64,000 nucleotides of DNA from Sphingobacteriia bacterium (GTDB taxonomy: Bacteria > Bacteroidota > Bacteroidia > Chitinophagales > Chitinophagaceae), in the NCBI GenBank assembly GCA_947452295.1, contig CANGCK010000002.1:43370-107369 (forward strand), given 5' to 3'. This document shows positions 9,243 to 18,537 of this stretch, piece after piece (position 1 is the first letter of the stretch; the number at the start of each line of letters is the position of its first letter). The notes below the pieces were generated by a model that was not told the DNA's origin, did not search any database, and worked only from the letters and a program-made list of their open reading frames with translations. Both the position numbers and the translations under genes were made by a program.

Positions 9243-9661
9243 GGTATCATAGATACAGCCAAAATCTCTCCATTTTTTATCCTAAAACAATGTGTTTCAT
9301 TTCCGTTGGTTAAAGTAATATATTCTGTTTGAACTTTACTGTAATAACCAAGCATCTGCTTTATAACAGCATCATTTAAAGCAACATTTTGCTCTTTGCA
9401 TTCAATGATCATCCATGGTTTATCTAATGCATAAATCAACACATCAAACCGCTTCCTCATTTCGCCTACCTTGATTTCTTTTTCAATTGCAATTAATGAT
9501 GGAGGATATTTTTTTATGACGATTAAGTACTGTAAAAAATTTTGACGTACCCATTCTTCTGGTGTTAAACGTACCCATTGTTTTCTAATCTCATCAAAAA
9601 TATATTCTTTTTGATTTTCTTCTTTTATTCTTGGCCGATATGGAGGGTATTGAATTTGCAT
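9215..9661 (-). CDS. HsdR N-terminal-domain-like protein (PD-(D/E)XK nuclease fold)
   Basis: 148 aa. It resembles the stand-alone 'type I restriction enzyme R protein N terminus' family common in Bacteroidota. A nuclease-type core can be read: E60 in a helix, D73 (RFDVLIY), then E87-C88-K89 (MIIECKE), i.e. the D...ExK arrangement. No methylase, specificity subunit or helicase is nearby, so this is not a type I restriction system. A DNA-repair or other nucleic-acid role is possible but unproved. Product confidence is high, function confidence low. Confidence 0.8.
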   Translation of the reverse strand: MQIQYPPYRPRIKEENQKEYIFDEIRKQWVRLTPEEWVRQNFLQYLIVIKKYPPSLIAIEKEIKVGEMRKRFDVLIYALDKPWMIIECKEQNVALNDAVIKQMLGYYSKVQTEYITLTNGNETHCFRIKNGEILAVSMIPSYKKSENS

Positions 9662-9828
9662 ACTGCACTATAATAATTAATTGAGACTGTTTTTTTTCAT
9701 CAAAGCTAATTATTCAATAGGATAATATACAACAATGCCAATCTATCCGCTGAATTATTTTATTTATTTGTATATTTACTGATTAACTAAAAAACGGTAG
9801 TTATAAGGCTTTCATTAAATAAAATAAG

Positions 9829-10599
9829 ATGAAAAATAAGCAAGAAATAGTCAATAATTGGTTGCCAAGATATACAGGAGAAAAATTAGAAAACTTTGGT
9901 AAATACATTTTATTAACCAATTTTGGCAACTATGTAACCATGTTTGCAGAATCGAATGGCGTTAAAGTGGTGGGGGAAGACAGGCCTATGCAATGTGCAA
10001 CCGCTAATGGAATTACCATAATAAATTTCGGAATGGGAAGTCCCGGTGCAGCCACTATTATGGACTTATTAACCGCAATTGAGCCAGAAGCAGTTTTGTT
10101 TTTAGGGAAATGCGGAGGATTAAAGAAAAGAAATAAATTGGGAGATTTGATTTTACCTATTGCTGCCATACGGGGTGAAGGTACTTCTAATGATTATTTT
10201 CCACCCGAAGTTCCTGCTATGCCGGCCTTTGCCTTACAAAAAGCCATTTCAACAACAATTAGAGATTACAAAGTTGATTATTGGACCGGTACGGTATACA
10301 CCACCAACAGAAGGGTATGGGAGCATGATGAAGAGTTTAAAGAATATCTAACAAAAGTAAGAGCCTATGCTATTGATATGGAAACTGCAACCATTTTTAC
10401 TGTCGGCTTCTACAATAAAATTCCTACAGGAGCATTATTATTGGTGAGCGACCAACCAATGGTGCCAGAGGGCGTTAAGACAGAGGCCAGCGACAAAAAA
10501 ATTACGGCCCAGTTTGTAGATCGTCACCTCAAAATTGGTATAGATTCACTTAAGCAATTAATTAATAATGGACTAACGGTAAGACACCTGCGTTTTTAA
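9829..10599 (+). CDS. amn: AMP nucleosidase (short Bacteroidota form)
   Basis: 256 aa, a PNP/UDP-phosphorylase-fold protein. Motifs include FGMGSPGAATI (phosphate/ribose region), LGKCGGL, YTTNRRVWEHDEEF and the ribose-binding AIDMETATIF, with a late SDQP holding the usual catalytic Asp. AMP nucleosidase splits AMP into adenine and ribose 5-phosphate and helps to set adenylate levels. This form lacks the N-terminal domain of the E. coli enzyme; family members of this size are annotated as AMP nucleosidase in Bacteroidota. Its TAA overlaps the stop of ccmB in a shared TTAA. Confidence 0.82.
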   Translation: MKNKQEIVNNWLPRYTGEKLENFGKYILLTNFGNYVTMFAESNGVKVVGEDRPMQCATANGITIINFGMGSPGAATIMDLLTAIEPEAVLFLGKCGGLKKRNKLGDLILPIAAIRGEGTSNDYFPPEVPAMPAFALQKAISTTIRDYKVDYWTGTVYTTNRRVWEHDEEFKEYLTKVRAYAIDMETATIFTVGFYNKIPTGALLLVSDQPMVPEGVKTEASDKKITAQFVDRHLKIGIDSLKQLINNGLTVRHLRF

Positions 10600-11255
10600 T
10601 CCTTCCATAAAAAAGGGAAAAGTATATATGCTAAAGCAACTATCATTAAATCCAGTCCAACAAGCATACATACCATATTCCAAAAACCTTGTTGAATTAC
10701 CGGAGTAAATGCTGCTGCACTTATTTTCATCAGCAATAACAATTGAGGTATGATGATGGGAAAACCCATAATGGCCATCAAAGCTGCCTGTTGTTGTGCT
10801 TTTGCAGCAATAGCAGCAAGGAAAGTAAATACTAAGCTTAAACTCAACCCACCTAATAAGCCTATCCATATAAATTCTCCCATATTCGTGATGGGATTAC
10901 CCAATAATAATGCGAAAACAGCTAAACTCAATAAATTCATCAATAACATCATAATGCCATTGAAAATAAGCTTTGATAATATAAAAGCTGTAGGACTTAC
11001 TATTGAATAGAAATACAACATTTTACCTTTACTGTCTTGTAAAAAACTTTTAGCTACCGCATTAATGCATACAAAAAGCTGAAGTACCCAAAATAACCCA
11101 TTCCATACTTTGTCTTCGGGTTGCCCCATACCCAAGTAAACTACAAAAGTGGTAGAAGCTATATAGAGTAATACCCCATAAAAAGTATGCTGCTGGCGGG
11201 TTTCGAGCAGAAAATCTTTTTTAATCAGGGCAACTATATTTAAAGTACTAATCAT
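10596..11255 (-). CDS. ccmB: Haem exporter subunit CcmB
   Basis: 219 aa with six hydrophobic segments. The start ([13 protein letters not shown]) and the block [17 protein letters not shown] resemble CcmB, the membrane subunit of the CcmABC haem release complex used in cytochrome c maturation. Its ATG (11253-11255) lies inside the end of tdk, whose stop is at 11248-11250. The overlap is eight bases, so the two genes are probably translationally coupled. ccmA is not in the window, and the CcsA/CcmC and CcmD genes are on the other strand 3 kb away. Confidence 0.88.
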   Translation of the reverse strand: MISTLNIVALIKKDFLLETRQQHTFYGVLLYIASTTFVVYLGMGQPEDKVWNGLFWVLQLFVCINAVAKSFLQDSKGKMLYFYSIVSPTAFILSKLIFNGIMMLLMNLLSLAVFALLLGNPITNMGEFIWIGLLGGLSLSLVFTFLAAIAAKAQQQAALMAIMGFPIIIPQLLLLMKISAAAFTPVIQQGFWNMVCMLVGLDLMIVALAYILFPFLWKD

Positions 11256-11811
11256 GGAAACAATTTCTGCATCGTGGTTCGTACGTTTCTTTTTCTCCCA
11301 AAACTACTTGGCCATTTTCGGTTGTTTTTCGATGCGATATATTGGCAATACTTCCACATTTCATGCATATTGCATGCAACTTGGTAATATAGTCGGCTAC
11401 TGCCAATAAGTTGGGCATCGGTCCAAAGGGTTTGCCAGTATAATCCATGTCAAGCCCGGCAACTATCACTCTAACACCATTTAGGGCCAGCTTTTCACAT
11501 ACACTAACAATTTCATCGTCAAAAAATTGCGCTTCATCAATTCCAACCACATCAACTCCATTGGCCATTAATAAAATTGCCTGAGAATTGTCGATTGGGG
11601 ATGATTGAATGGAATTTGCATCATGGCTAACCACATCATATTCATTGTAGCGTACATCAATGGCAGGCTTAAAGATTTCTACTGTTAAATTGGCAATCTT
11701 AGCCCTTTTCAGCCTACGAATCAATTCTTCTGTTTTGCCACTAAACATGCTTCCACAGATTACTTCAATCCAGCCTTTTTTTTCTCCTTTTAAGTTAGGT
11801 TCTATAAACAT
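11248..11811 (-). CDS. tdk: Thymidine kinase
   Basis: 187 aa from the ATG at 11811. It phosphorylates thymidine in the salvage route. Seen are the P-loop GSMFSGKT, the DEAQFF Walker B/catalytic region (E as base), [15 protein letters not shown], and two zinc-binding Cys pairs (CMKCG and CRNC) near the end. The frame is open 29 residues further upstream but that part is unlike the family. The gene leads a two-gene unit with ccmB. Confidence 0.95.
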   Translation of the reverse strand: MFIEPNLKGEKKGWIEVICGSMFSGKTEELIRRLKRAKIANLTVEIFKPAIDVRYNEYDVVSHDANSIQSSPIDNSQAILLMANGVDVVGIDEAQFFDDEIVSVCEKLALNGVRVIVAGLDMDYTGKPFGPMPNLLAVADYITKLHAICMKCGSIANISHRKTTENGQVVLGEKETYEPRCRNCFHD

Positions 11812-11912
11812 CGAATAAAATAAATTTGTAATTTGCACGTTAATAGAATAAATCCAATACGAACAAATCCAATTTAAAAACATTTTGTAACCCCCCAAAT
11901 GTATTGCATCCT

Positions 11913-12551
11913 ATGGAAAGTGTGGGCACTTTAATTAATAAATTAAAAGATCAGTTTGAACAGCATGCTAATGTTGAGCATTTATTGGCTACAATCCAAC
12001 AAATTTCAGCAGAACTTCAGGTAATAAAAAGCCTTGAAATTCAAAATGAAAATGTATTGCAACAGCATGAATTTGAGCCTGGTATTGGTGAAAATAACAC
12101 AAATCAATATAATATTGCTCAACAAGAAGTGTTAAACGCTGTAAACGACAATATTTGGAATAGTTATTCAACAGTGGATAGTCAACCAATTGTTCACCAT
12201 AAATTTTCGGTAGATTCCCTATTGCCGGTAAATGATACCACGGTTAGCAATCAAGTGCTGAATGATATATTAAAAGACGATACTGTTGAACTAGCAACAA
12301 AATTAGTTGAGGCACCCATTGAAGACCTAAGAAAAGCCATTACTATAAATGACCGCTATTTATTTACCAGTATGCTTTTTATGGGTGATGAAAATAATTT
12401 CGATAGAAGTATTAGAACTATTAACAGTTTCAATATGCTTGCAGAAGCTCAATATTGGATTCAACGTGAACTAAAAGTAAAGATGGGTTGGCAAGACGAA
12501 AATGGAACGGTAAAACATTTTTATTCATTGGTAAGAAGACGATTTTCTTGA
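11913..12551 (+). CDS. Conserved hypothetical protein
   Basis: 212 aa from ATG 11913; an in-frame TTG lies three codons earlier. I do not recognise a named domain. The N-terminal 50 residues look like an amphipathic, possibly coiled-coil helix. A Gln/Asn-rich linker follows, then a compact C-terminal part with LRKAITINDRYLFTSMLF, a GDENNFDRSIRTINSF block and WIQRELKVKMGW, ending in YSLVRRRFS. The C-terminal block has the look of a domain widely kept in Bacteroidota proteins of unknown role. There is no signal peptide or membrane segment. Its last 31 bases overlap the convergent waaA gene. Confidence 0.7.
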   Translation: MESVGTLINKLKDQFEQHANVEHLLATIQQISAELQVIKSLEIQNENVLQQHEFEPGIGENNTNQYNIAQQEVLNAVNDNIWNSYSTVDSQPIVHHKFSVDSLLPVNDTTVSNQVLNDILKDDTVELATKLVEAPIEDLRKAITINDRYLFTSMLFMGDENNFDRSIRTINSFNMLAEAQYWIQRELKVKMGWQDENGTVKHFYSLVRRRFS

Positions 12552-13789
12552 ATATAGTCAATGACTTTTTGCGTAGCACCAGCCTTTTGCTGTATATATT
12601 TTTGGGCCAGTGAACCACAATGAATTCTCATGGCTGCATCATTCAGTAATTGATTGATTATTTGTTCTAATTCAATTACATCCAAAGCGGAAAAAGCGCC
12701 TCCTATATTTATTAGTTCTACTGCTTCTAGGTACTTTTCATAAACCGGGCCAAACACTACTGGTACACCATATACTGCAGCCTCTAATGTATTGTGTATA
12801 CCATCTTCTGAAAATCCTCCTCCAATAAAAGCAATTTCAGCGAATTGATAAAGTTTACTTAGCATTCCCATATTATCAATAATCAGGGTTTGCACATTTT
12901 TAAAGGGCTTGTTTTCAATAAAATCCCTTTCATATTTACTATATAACATTGCATTCGGGTAATAAGTTAAGCATTCATTTAATCTACTTTGATCAATATT
13001 GTGGGGTGCTACAATAAATTTAATTTCCCGATGGGTAAGTGCTAAATGATGCAACGCTTTATCGTCTTCACTCCAGGTACTTCCCGCAACAATTATCCGC
13101 TCATTTTGGCAAAATTGTGTAATTAAAGCGAATGAATCGGGTTGCTGTGCAATAGAAATAACCCTATCAAAACGTGTGTCTCCTGATACCATGGTAGCAG
13201 TTGCTAGTCCAATTTTGCTAAGTAAATCCCTTGAATGGTCATCTTGTACCAATAATTGACTAAAGCAGGTAAGCATATTCCTATAAAAATTGCCATACCA
13301 TTTAAAAAATACTTGTTCTTCTCTGAAAATACCGGAAACCAATATAGTAGGAATATCCCTTTTTTTTAATCCCTGTAAATAATACAACCAAAATTCATAT
13401 TTGATGAATATCGCTAGTTTGGGTTGTACCAACTGTAAAAATAGCGCTGCATTTTTTGCGCCATCCATCGGCAGGTAGCAAACAAAATTGGCAATTGGAT
13501 GGTTTTTTCTGACTAAATAACCCGATGGAGAAAAAAAAGTTATTAATAATCTATAGTGTATAAAAGTTGATTTTAACTGTTCTGCTACAGGTAAACCCTG
13601 TTCAAATTCACCCAAGGATGAGCAGTGCATCCATATAATTGGTTGAGTTGATGCATTTGCGAATTGTGTTAATCCTTCCCATACTGTTAAACGGCCCTTA
13701 ATCCATTCCGCCGCTTTTATATTATAAGGAGCTATCAATTTTGCTATAAAAGGGTATAGGCAAATAAAAAATTGGTACAATGATTTCAT
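12521..13789 (-). CDS. waaA: 3-deoxy-D-manno-octulosonic acid (Kdo) transferase
   Basis: 422 aa, a GT30/GT-B glycosyltransferase anchored by an N-terminal hydrophobic segment. It adds Kdo from CMP-Kdo to lipid A precursor at the inner membrane. Motifs are HCSSLGEFEQGLPV (acceptor-side Glu), KYEFWLYYL, VAGSTWSEDD and GGGFSEDGIHNTLEAAVYG (CMP-Kdo site). The frame is open upstream to 13828, but a promoter lies between (13796-13828), so the ATG at 13789 is taken. It overlaps the convergent unknown gene by 31 bases, and a nucleotide-sugar operon diverges from it. Confidence 0.93.
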   Translation of the reverse strand: MKSLYQFFICLYPFIAKLIAPYNIKAAEWIKGRLTVWEGLTQFANASTQPIIWMHCSSLGEFEQGLPVAEQLKSTFIHYRLLITFFSPSGYLVRKNHPIANFVCYLPMDGAKNAALFLQLVQPKLAIFIKYEFWLYYLQGLKKRDIPTILVSGIFREEQVFFKWYGNFYRNMLTCFSQLLVQDDHSRDLLSKIGLATATMVSGDTRFDRVISIAQQPDSFALITQFCQNERIIVAGSTWSEDDKALHHLALTHREIKFIVAPHNIDQSRLNECLTYYPNAMLYSKYERDFIENKPFKNVQTLIIDNMGMLSKLYQFAEIAFIGGGFSEDGIHNTLEAAVYGVPVVFGPVYEKYLEAVELINIGGAFSALDVIELEQIINQLLNDAAMRIHCGSLAQKYIQQKAGATQKVIDYIQENRLLTNE

Positions 13790-13795
13790 GGAATA

Positions 13796-13828
13796 CAAAG
13801 TTAGGGAGGAAAAAATACTCAATATCAA
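13796..13828 (-). promoter_or_regulatory. Promoter of waaA, very close to its ATG
   Basis: On the minus strand: TTG (13828-13826), 22-base spacer, TAACTTTG (13803-13796). Only six bases separate the -7 box from the ATG at 13789, so transcription should start on or within a few bases of the start codon. Confidence 0.5.
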
Positions 13829-13892
13829 CCACTTTCAAATTCTTTACCTAGGTTTTTTGTAGTAATTTTGCGGCTTATAAAGACAAATTTCT

Positions 13893-15023
13893 ATGCGGCC
13901 CATCCAAATGGTTGATACAAAATCACAATATTTAAAAATAAAAAATGAAGTTGACACTGCAATTCATGAAGTATTAGATACTGCTGCCTACATTAATGGG
14001 AAACCCGTTCAACAGTTTACTGCCGCGCTTTGTAGTTATTTAAATGTAAAGCATACCATTCCTTGTGCTAATGGAACCGATGCGCTACAAATAGCTATGA
14101 TGGCATTGGATTTACAGCCGGGTGATGAAGTTATTACCCCGTCATTTACTTATATTGCTACCACCGAAGTTGTGGCATTATTGAAACTTAAGCCTGTTTT
14201 TGTAGAAGTAAATCCACACACTTTTTGTATTGATCCTGAAGCAGTTAGAAAAGCGATTACGCCTAAAACTAAGGCTATTGTGCCGGTTCATTTATATGGT
14301 CATGCCGCACCTATGGAGGAGATCATGCAAATTGCTAAAGAATTTAATTTATACGTTATTGAAGACAATGCCCAAGCGATTGGTTGCGAATACACATTTT
14401 CTAATGGTATTACCCAAAAAACAGGAGCAATTGGAACGATAGGCGCTACCTCATTTTATCCGTCTAAGAATTTAGGCGCTTTTGGAGATGGAGGGGCAAT
14501 CTTTACCAATGATGATACTTTGGCACATAAAATGAAAATGATAGCCAATCATGGTCAACAAAAACGGTATTATCATGAAGTTGTGGGCTGTAACTCTCGG
14601 TTAGATTCTATCCAAGCTGCAGTATTAAATATTAAGTTACAGCACTTAGATGAATATAATAAAGCTCGACAAGCTGTTGCTGCATATTACAATAAAGCCT
14701 TTTCAAATCATCCTGCTATTATTACTCCATTTGTAGCAGCTAATAGTACACATGTATACCACCAATATACTTTGCAATTGGTTGGTGTAAATAGAGACCA
14801 ATTAAGTGAATTTTTAGCCACCCAAAACATTCCATCTATGATTTATTATCCGGTACCGGGGCATAAGCAAGATATGTTTGCTTCATTCGGGTTGCCTGAT
14901 ATTCAATTAGATGTAACAGATAAACTTACTGCAGCAGTTATATCCCTGCCTGTTCATACTGAAATGGATGAAGAACAATTGAATTTTATTACAACTCAAG
15001 TTTTGAATTTTATCAACCAATAA
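13893..15023 (+). CDS. DegT/DnrJ/EryC1/StrS aminotransferase (sugar aminotransferase)
   Basis: 376 aa, PLP-dependent fold type I. The PLP lysine is K192 in SFYPSKNLGAFGDGG, and ANGTDAL and EDNAQAIG are the usual cofactor-site blocks. The start (MVDTKSQYLKIKNEVD) is closest in look to WbpE/WlbC-type enzymes that aminate C3 of UDP-linked 3-keto sugars, but the exact substrate is an inference. A -7 box TAATTTTG is at 13863-13870, without a good -33. It opens a four-gene nucleotide-sugar block with ugd, UXS and rfbD, and probably serves LPS or capsule. Confidence 0.9.
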   Translation: MRPIQMVDTKSQYLKIKNEVDTAIHEVLDTAAYINGKPVQQFTAALCSYLNVKHTIPCANGTDALQIAMMALDLQPGDEVITPSFTYIATTEVVALLKLKPVFVEVNPHTFCIDPEAVRKAITPKTKAIVPVHLYGHAAPMEEIMQIAKEFNLYVIEDNAQAIGCEYTFSNGITQKTGAIGTIGATSFYPSKNLGAFGDGGAIFTNDDTLAHKMKMIANHGQQKRYYHEVVGCNSRLDSIQAAVLNIKLQHLDEYNKARQAVAAYYNKAFSNHPAIITPFVAANSTHVYHQYTLQLVGVNRDQLSEFLATQNIPSMIYYPVPGHKQDMFASFGLPDIQLDVTDKLTAAVISLPVHTEMDEEQLNFITTQVLNFINQ

Positions 15024-15068
15024 TTCAAGATAAAAAAATAAAATAATAAATAATATAATAAAAAATAT

Positions 15069-16370
15069 ATGAAGATAGCCGTTGTAGGTACTGGTTATGT
15101 TGGATTAGTAACTGGTACTTGTTTTTCTGAGACAGGAAATAAAGTTACTTGTATAGACATCGATCAGTCGAAGGTGAGTAAACTTTCTAATGGAGAAATA
15201 ACAATTTATGAACCAGGATTAGAAAAAATATTTTTGCGCAATTTAAAAGAAGGCCGACTGCATTTTACCACCAATCTTGCTGATGGTATAAAAGATGCCG
15301 AAATTATATTTTTAGCTTTACCAACTCCTCCAGGTGAAGGTGGTGCTGCCGACTTAAAATACATCTTAGGTGTTGCCAATGATTTAGGAAAAATTCTTAC
15401 CAGCTATAAAGTAATTGTAGATAAAAGTACAGTACCTGTTGGTACTGCAGAAAAAGTACATGCTGCAATTGCAAAAAACTATTCAGGAGAATTTGATGTA
15501 GTTAGTAATCCTGAATTTCTAAGAGAGGGTGTTGCCGTAGATGATTTTATGAAACCAGATAGAGTAGTAGTAGGAACACGTTCTGAACGAGCTAAAAAAG
15601 TAATGTCAGATTTATATGCACCATTTGTGCGCCAGGGAAATCCAGTGATTTTTATGGATGAAAAATCAGCCGAATTAACTAAGTACGCCGCAAACTCTTT
15701 TTTAGCAACAAAAATTTCTTTCATGAATGAAATTGCTCAGCTCTGCGAAAGATTAGGAGCTGATGTTGATATGGTAAGAAGAGGCGTTGGTAGTGATGAT
15801 AGAATAGGTAAACGATTTTTATTTCCTGGTATTGGGTATGGGGGAAGTTGTTTTCCTAAAGACGTTCAGGCATTGATTATGTCGGCAGAAGAAGTAAACT
15901 ATGATTTTAAAATTCTAAAATCAGTGGAAGAAGTAAATGAAGCACAAAAATTACACCTGATTCCAAAAATTAAACAATATTTTAATGATGATTTAACCGG
16001 AAAGCATTTCGCTTTATGGGGGTTGGCATTTAAACCCAATACCGATGATATACGAGAAGCTCCAGCATTGTATTTAATCGATGCATTAACAGCTGCGGGA
16101 GCTACTGTTGCTGCATTTGATCCCGAAGCCATGCCGAATGTTCAAAAAACAATTGGCAACAAAATTAAGTATACGCAAAGTCAATATGAAGCATTAGAAG
16201 GTGCTAACGCTTTGATTATAGCTACCGAATGGAGTGAATTCAGAACGCCCGATTTTGAGCAGATAAATGGCATCCTGAAAGAAAAAGTTATCTTCGATGG
16301 TAGAAACCTTTTCGAAGTAAAATATATTACAGATATGGGTTACCATTACGAAAGTATTGGTCGTCAATAA
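15069..16370 (+). CDS. ugd: UDP-glucose 6-dehydrogenase
   Basis: 433 aa. It oxidises UDP-glucose to UDP-glucuronate in two NAD-dependent steps. N-terminal Rossmann GTGYVGLVTG, the lysine in ELTKYAANSF (K205) and the catalytic cysteine C261 in YGGSCFPKD are all present; the C-terminal UDP-binding domain has GLAFKPNTDD. The product feeds the next gene, UDP-glucuronate decarboxylase, nine bases downstream. Confidence 0.96.
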   Translation: MKIAVVGTGYVGLVTGTCFSETGNKVTCIDIDQSKVSKLSNGEITIYEPGLEKIFLRNLKEGRLHFTTNLADGIKDAEIIFLALPTPPGEGGAADLKYILGVANDLGKILTSYKVIVDKSTVPVGTAEKVHAAIAKNYSGEFDVVSNPEFLREGVAVDDFMKPDRVVVGTRSERAKKVMSDLYAPFVRQGNPVIFMDEKSAELTKYAANSFLATKISFMNEIAQLCERLGADVDMVRRGVGSDDRIGKRFLFPGIGYGGSCFPKDVQALIMSAEEVNYDFKILKSVEEVNEAQKLHLIPKIKQYFNDDLTGKHFALWGLAFKPNTDDIREAPALYLIDALTAAGATVAAFDPEAMPNVQKTIGNKIKYTQSQYEALEGANALIIATEWSEFRTPDFEQINGILKEKVIFDGRNLFEVKYITDMGYHYESIGRQ

Positions 16371-16379
16371 AAAAATACT

Positions 16380-17363
16380 ATGGCTAATAAACGTATATTA
16401 ATTACCGGCGCAGCTGGATTCTTGGGTTCTCATTTATGTGATCGCTTTATTAAAGAAGGTTATAGTGTTGTTGGGATGGATAACTTGATAACAGGTGATC
16501 TTAGGAATATTGAACATCTTTTTAAGTTAGAAAATTTCGAATTTTATAACCACGATGTATCTAAATTTATTCATGTACCCGGACATTTAGATTATATCCT
16601 TCATTTTGCTTCTCCTGCGAGCCCCATCGATTATTTAAAGATACCCATTCAAACACTTAAAGTTGGTGCATTGGGTACTCACAATTGCTTGGGTTTGGCT
16701 AAAGCAAAAAATGCCAGAATGCTGGTTGCCTCAACTAGCGAAGTATATGGTGATCCTATGGTTCATCCTCAAACTGAAGAATATTGGGGCAATGTGAACC
16801 CTGTTGGACCACGAGGGGTTTATGATGAAGCAAAACGTTTTATGGAGTCTATTACCAGAGCGTATTATACTTTCCATGGCGTAGAAACCAGAATTGTAAG
16901 AATTTTCAATACCTATGGACCTAGAATGCGCCTAAATGATGGACGTGCATTACCTGCATTTATTGGTCAGGCTTTAAGAGGAGAAGATTTAACCGTTTTT
17001 GGCGATGGTAGTCAAACCCGTTCTTTTTGCTATGTCGACGATTTAATTGAAGGCATTTATCGCTTATTAATGAGTGATTATACCATGCCGGTAAACATAG
17101 GTAACCCTAACGAAATTACTTTGAAGGACTTTGCAGAAGAAGTATTGAAATTAACAGGATCTTCCGTAAAAATAATATATAAACCTTTGCCTGTAGACGA
17201 TCCAAAACAGCGCAGACCAGATATCACCAAAGCTAAAGAATTGCTAGGATGGGAGCCTAAAGTAGATAGGGCAGAAGGTTTGAAAAAAACGTACGATTAC
17301 TTTAAATCCTTACCCAAAGAAGAATGGTCTAAACAACCCAAAGAATTTAATTCAGGTAAATAA
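16380..17363 (+). CDS. UDP-glucuronate decarboxylase (UDP-xylose synthase), SDR family
   Basis: 327 aa, extended [13 protein letters not shown] is the NAD site; the catalytic residues are Ser/Thr in STSEVYG and the YxxxK pair Y148/K152 in [11 protein letters not shown]. The [15 protein letters not shown] block is diagnostic for UXS enzymes, which turn UDP-glucuronate into UDP-xylose, against plain epimerases. Position directly after ugd fits a UDP-xylose pathway. The final 20 residues are Lys-rich and variable. Confidence 0.93.
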   Translation: MANKRILITGAAGFLGSHLCDRFIKEGYSVVGMDNLITGDLRNIEHLFKLENFEFYNHDVSKFIHVPGHLDYILHFASPASPIDYLKIPIQTLKVGALGTHNCLGLAKAKNARMLVASTSEVYGDPMVHPQTEEYWGNVNPVGPRGVYDEAKRFMESITRAYYTFHGVETRIVRIFNTYGPRMRLNDGRALPAFIGQALRGEDLTVFGDGSQTRSFCYVDDLIEGIYRLLMSDYTMPVNIGNPNEITLKDFAEEVLKLTGSSVKIIYKPLPVDDPKQRRPDITKAKELLGWEPKVDRAEGLKKTYDYFKSLPKEEWSKQPKEFNSGK

Positions 17364-17368
17364 TAAAT

Positions 17369-18235
17369 ATGAAGCCAGTTGTTGTAGTTACAGGAAAAAA
17401 CGGTCAGTTAGGTTGGGAATTACAACAGTTGGCTGCTTTCTATCAAAATGAATTTGAATTTTTTTTTACAGATAGAACTGAATTAGATTTAGGGGATCCT
17501 GCATCCATTGAACCTTTTTTTAAAGCAGTTAAACCTCAATATTTCATTAATTGTGCTGCTTATACTGCCGTAGATAAAGCCGAATTTGACCAAGAATTGG
17601 CATTGGCCATCAATGCTACTGCGGTAGGAGCAATAGCATTGTGTTGTGAAAAAAATAATTGCAAGCTTATTACCATCTCTACGGATTATGTATTCAATGG
17701 AAATGGCCAATCCCCCTACCAATTAAATACCCCCACCGATCCCGTAAATTACTATGGATTTGCTAAATGTTTTGGTGAACAATTGGCGCAAAAAAACAAT
17801 CCATCCTCGGTTATAGTAAGAACATCATGGGTTTATAGCACACACGGAAATAATTTTGTGAAAACCATGTTGCGATTAATGAAGGAAAGACCAGAATTAA
17901 ATGTGGTTGATGATCAAATTGGTTCGCCTACTTATGCAGCAGACCTTGCTCAGGCTATAATGAAAATAATAGCAATGAATCAGCAGGGAACTCATCATGC
18001 AGGAATTTATCATTACAGCAATATTGGTGCTATTTCTTGGTTTGATTTTGCTGTTGCAATTAAAGAAGAAGCAGGCTTAAATACCCATATTAAACCTATC
18101 CCAACAAGTGCTTTTCCCACACCTGCTAAACGACCGGCTTATTCTGTAATGGATACAGATCAAATCATGCAAGACTTTGATATTTCATTACATGAGTGGA
18201 GAAATAGTTTGAAAAGGTGTTTGAAGGAGATGTAG
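17369..18235 (+). CDS. rfbD: dTDP-4-dehydrorhamnose reductase
   Basis: 288 aa, SDR fold. TGKNGQLGWEL is the NADPH site; NCAAYTAVDKAE, STDYVFNG and the YGFAK pair (Y129/K133) are RmlD hallmarks. It performs the last step of dTDP-L-rhamnose formation. The other rml genes (A, B, C) are absent here, so the pathway is split or the enzyme serves a related deoxysugar. It begins five bases after UXS and is the last gene of the block. Confidence 0.92.
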   Translation: MKPVVVVTGKNGQLGWELQQLAAFYQNEFEFFFTDRTELDLGDPASIEPFFKAVKPQYFINCAAYTAVDKAEFDQELALAINATAVGAIALCCEKNNCKLITISTDYVFNGNGQSPYQLNTPTDPVNYYGFAKCFGEQLAQKNNPSSVIVRTSWVYSTHGNNFVKTMLRLMKERPELNVVDDQIGSPTYAADLAQAIMKIIAMNQQGTHHAGIYHYSNIGAISWFDFAVAIKEEAGLNTHIKPIPTSAFPTPAKRPAYSVMDTDQIMQDFDISLHEWRNSLKRCLKEM

Positions 18236-18537
18236 TTTGGAAAATTTCAATTTTAAATTGATTAGTGATTTTGTTGTCTTGAAAAACTTAATTGCTAATT
18301 TTTAATGCCCAAAATGCATAAATAAACAAACCCCATACCTTAAATTGTTGATCAGTATAAGCGCAGTTTCCCAGTCATCTTAAGCACTTTTCAGCCAAAA
18401 TACAATATGTTGTTCTTTTGTAAACATAATAACATACATGCTTAATTTTTTATTGAATAAAGAATAATTTATGATTATTTTTATTGGTGCTTATCATCAT
18501 GATAATATTAAACTACGAATCTATTCAATAACACCGT
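18236..18537. other. Gene-free AT-rich region
   Basis: 302 bases between the nucleotide-sugar block and the SnoaL/sulfatase pair. I see no open frame of note, no TAnnTTTG box with a correctly spaced TTG, and only a weak dyad (ATCAT/ATGAT near 18495). Confidence 0.6.

Noticed and set aside
9215..9661. Type I restriction system
   Set aside because: Only an HsdR N-terminal-like domain is present; there are no hsdM, hsdS or helicase genes around it.
13893..18235. Complete O-antigen or capsule cluster
   Set aside because: Only four sugar-nucleotide genes are present; no flippase, polymerase, export or further glycosyltransferase genes adjoin them.
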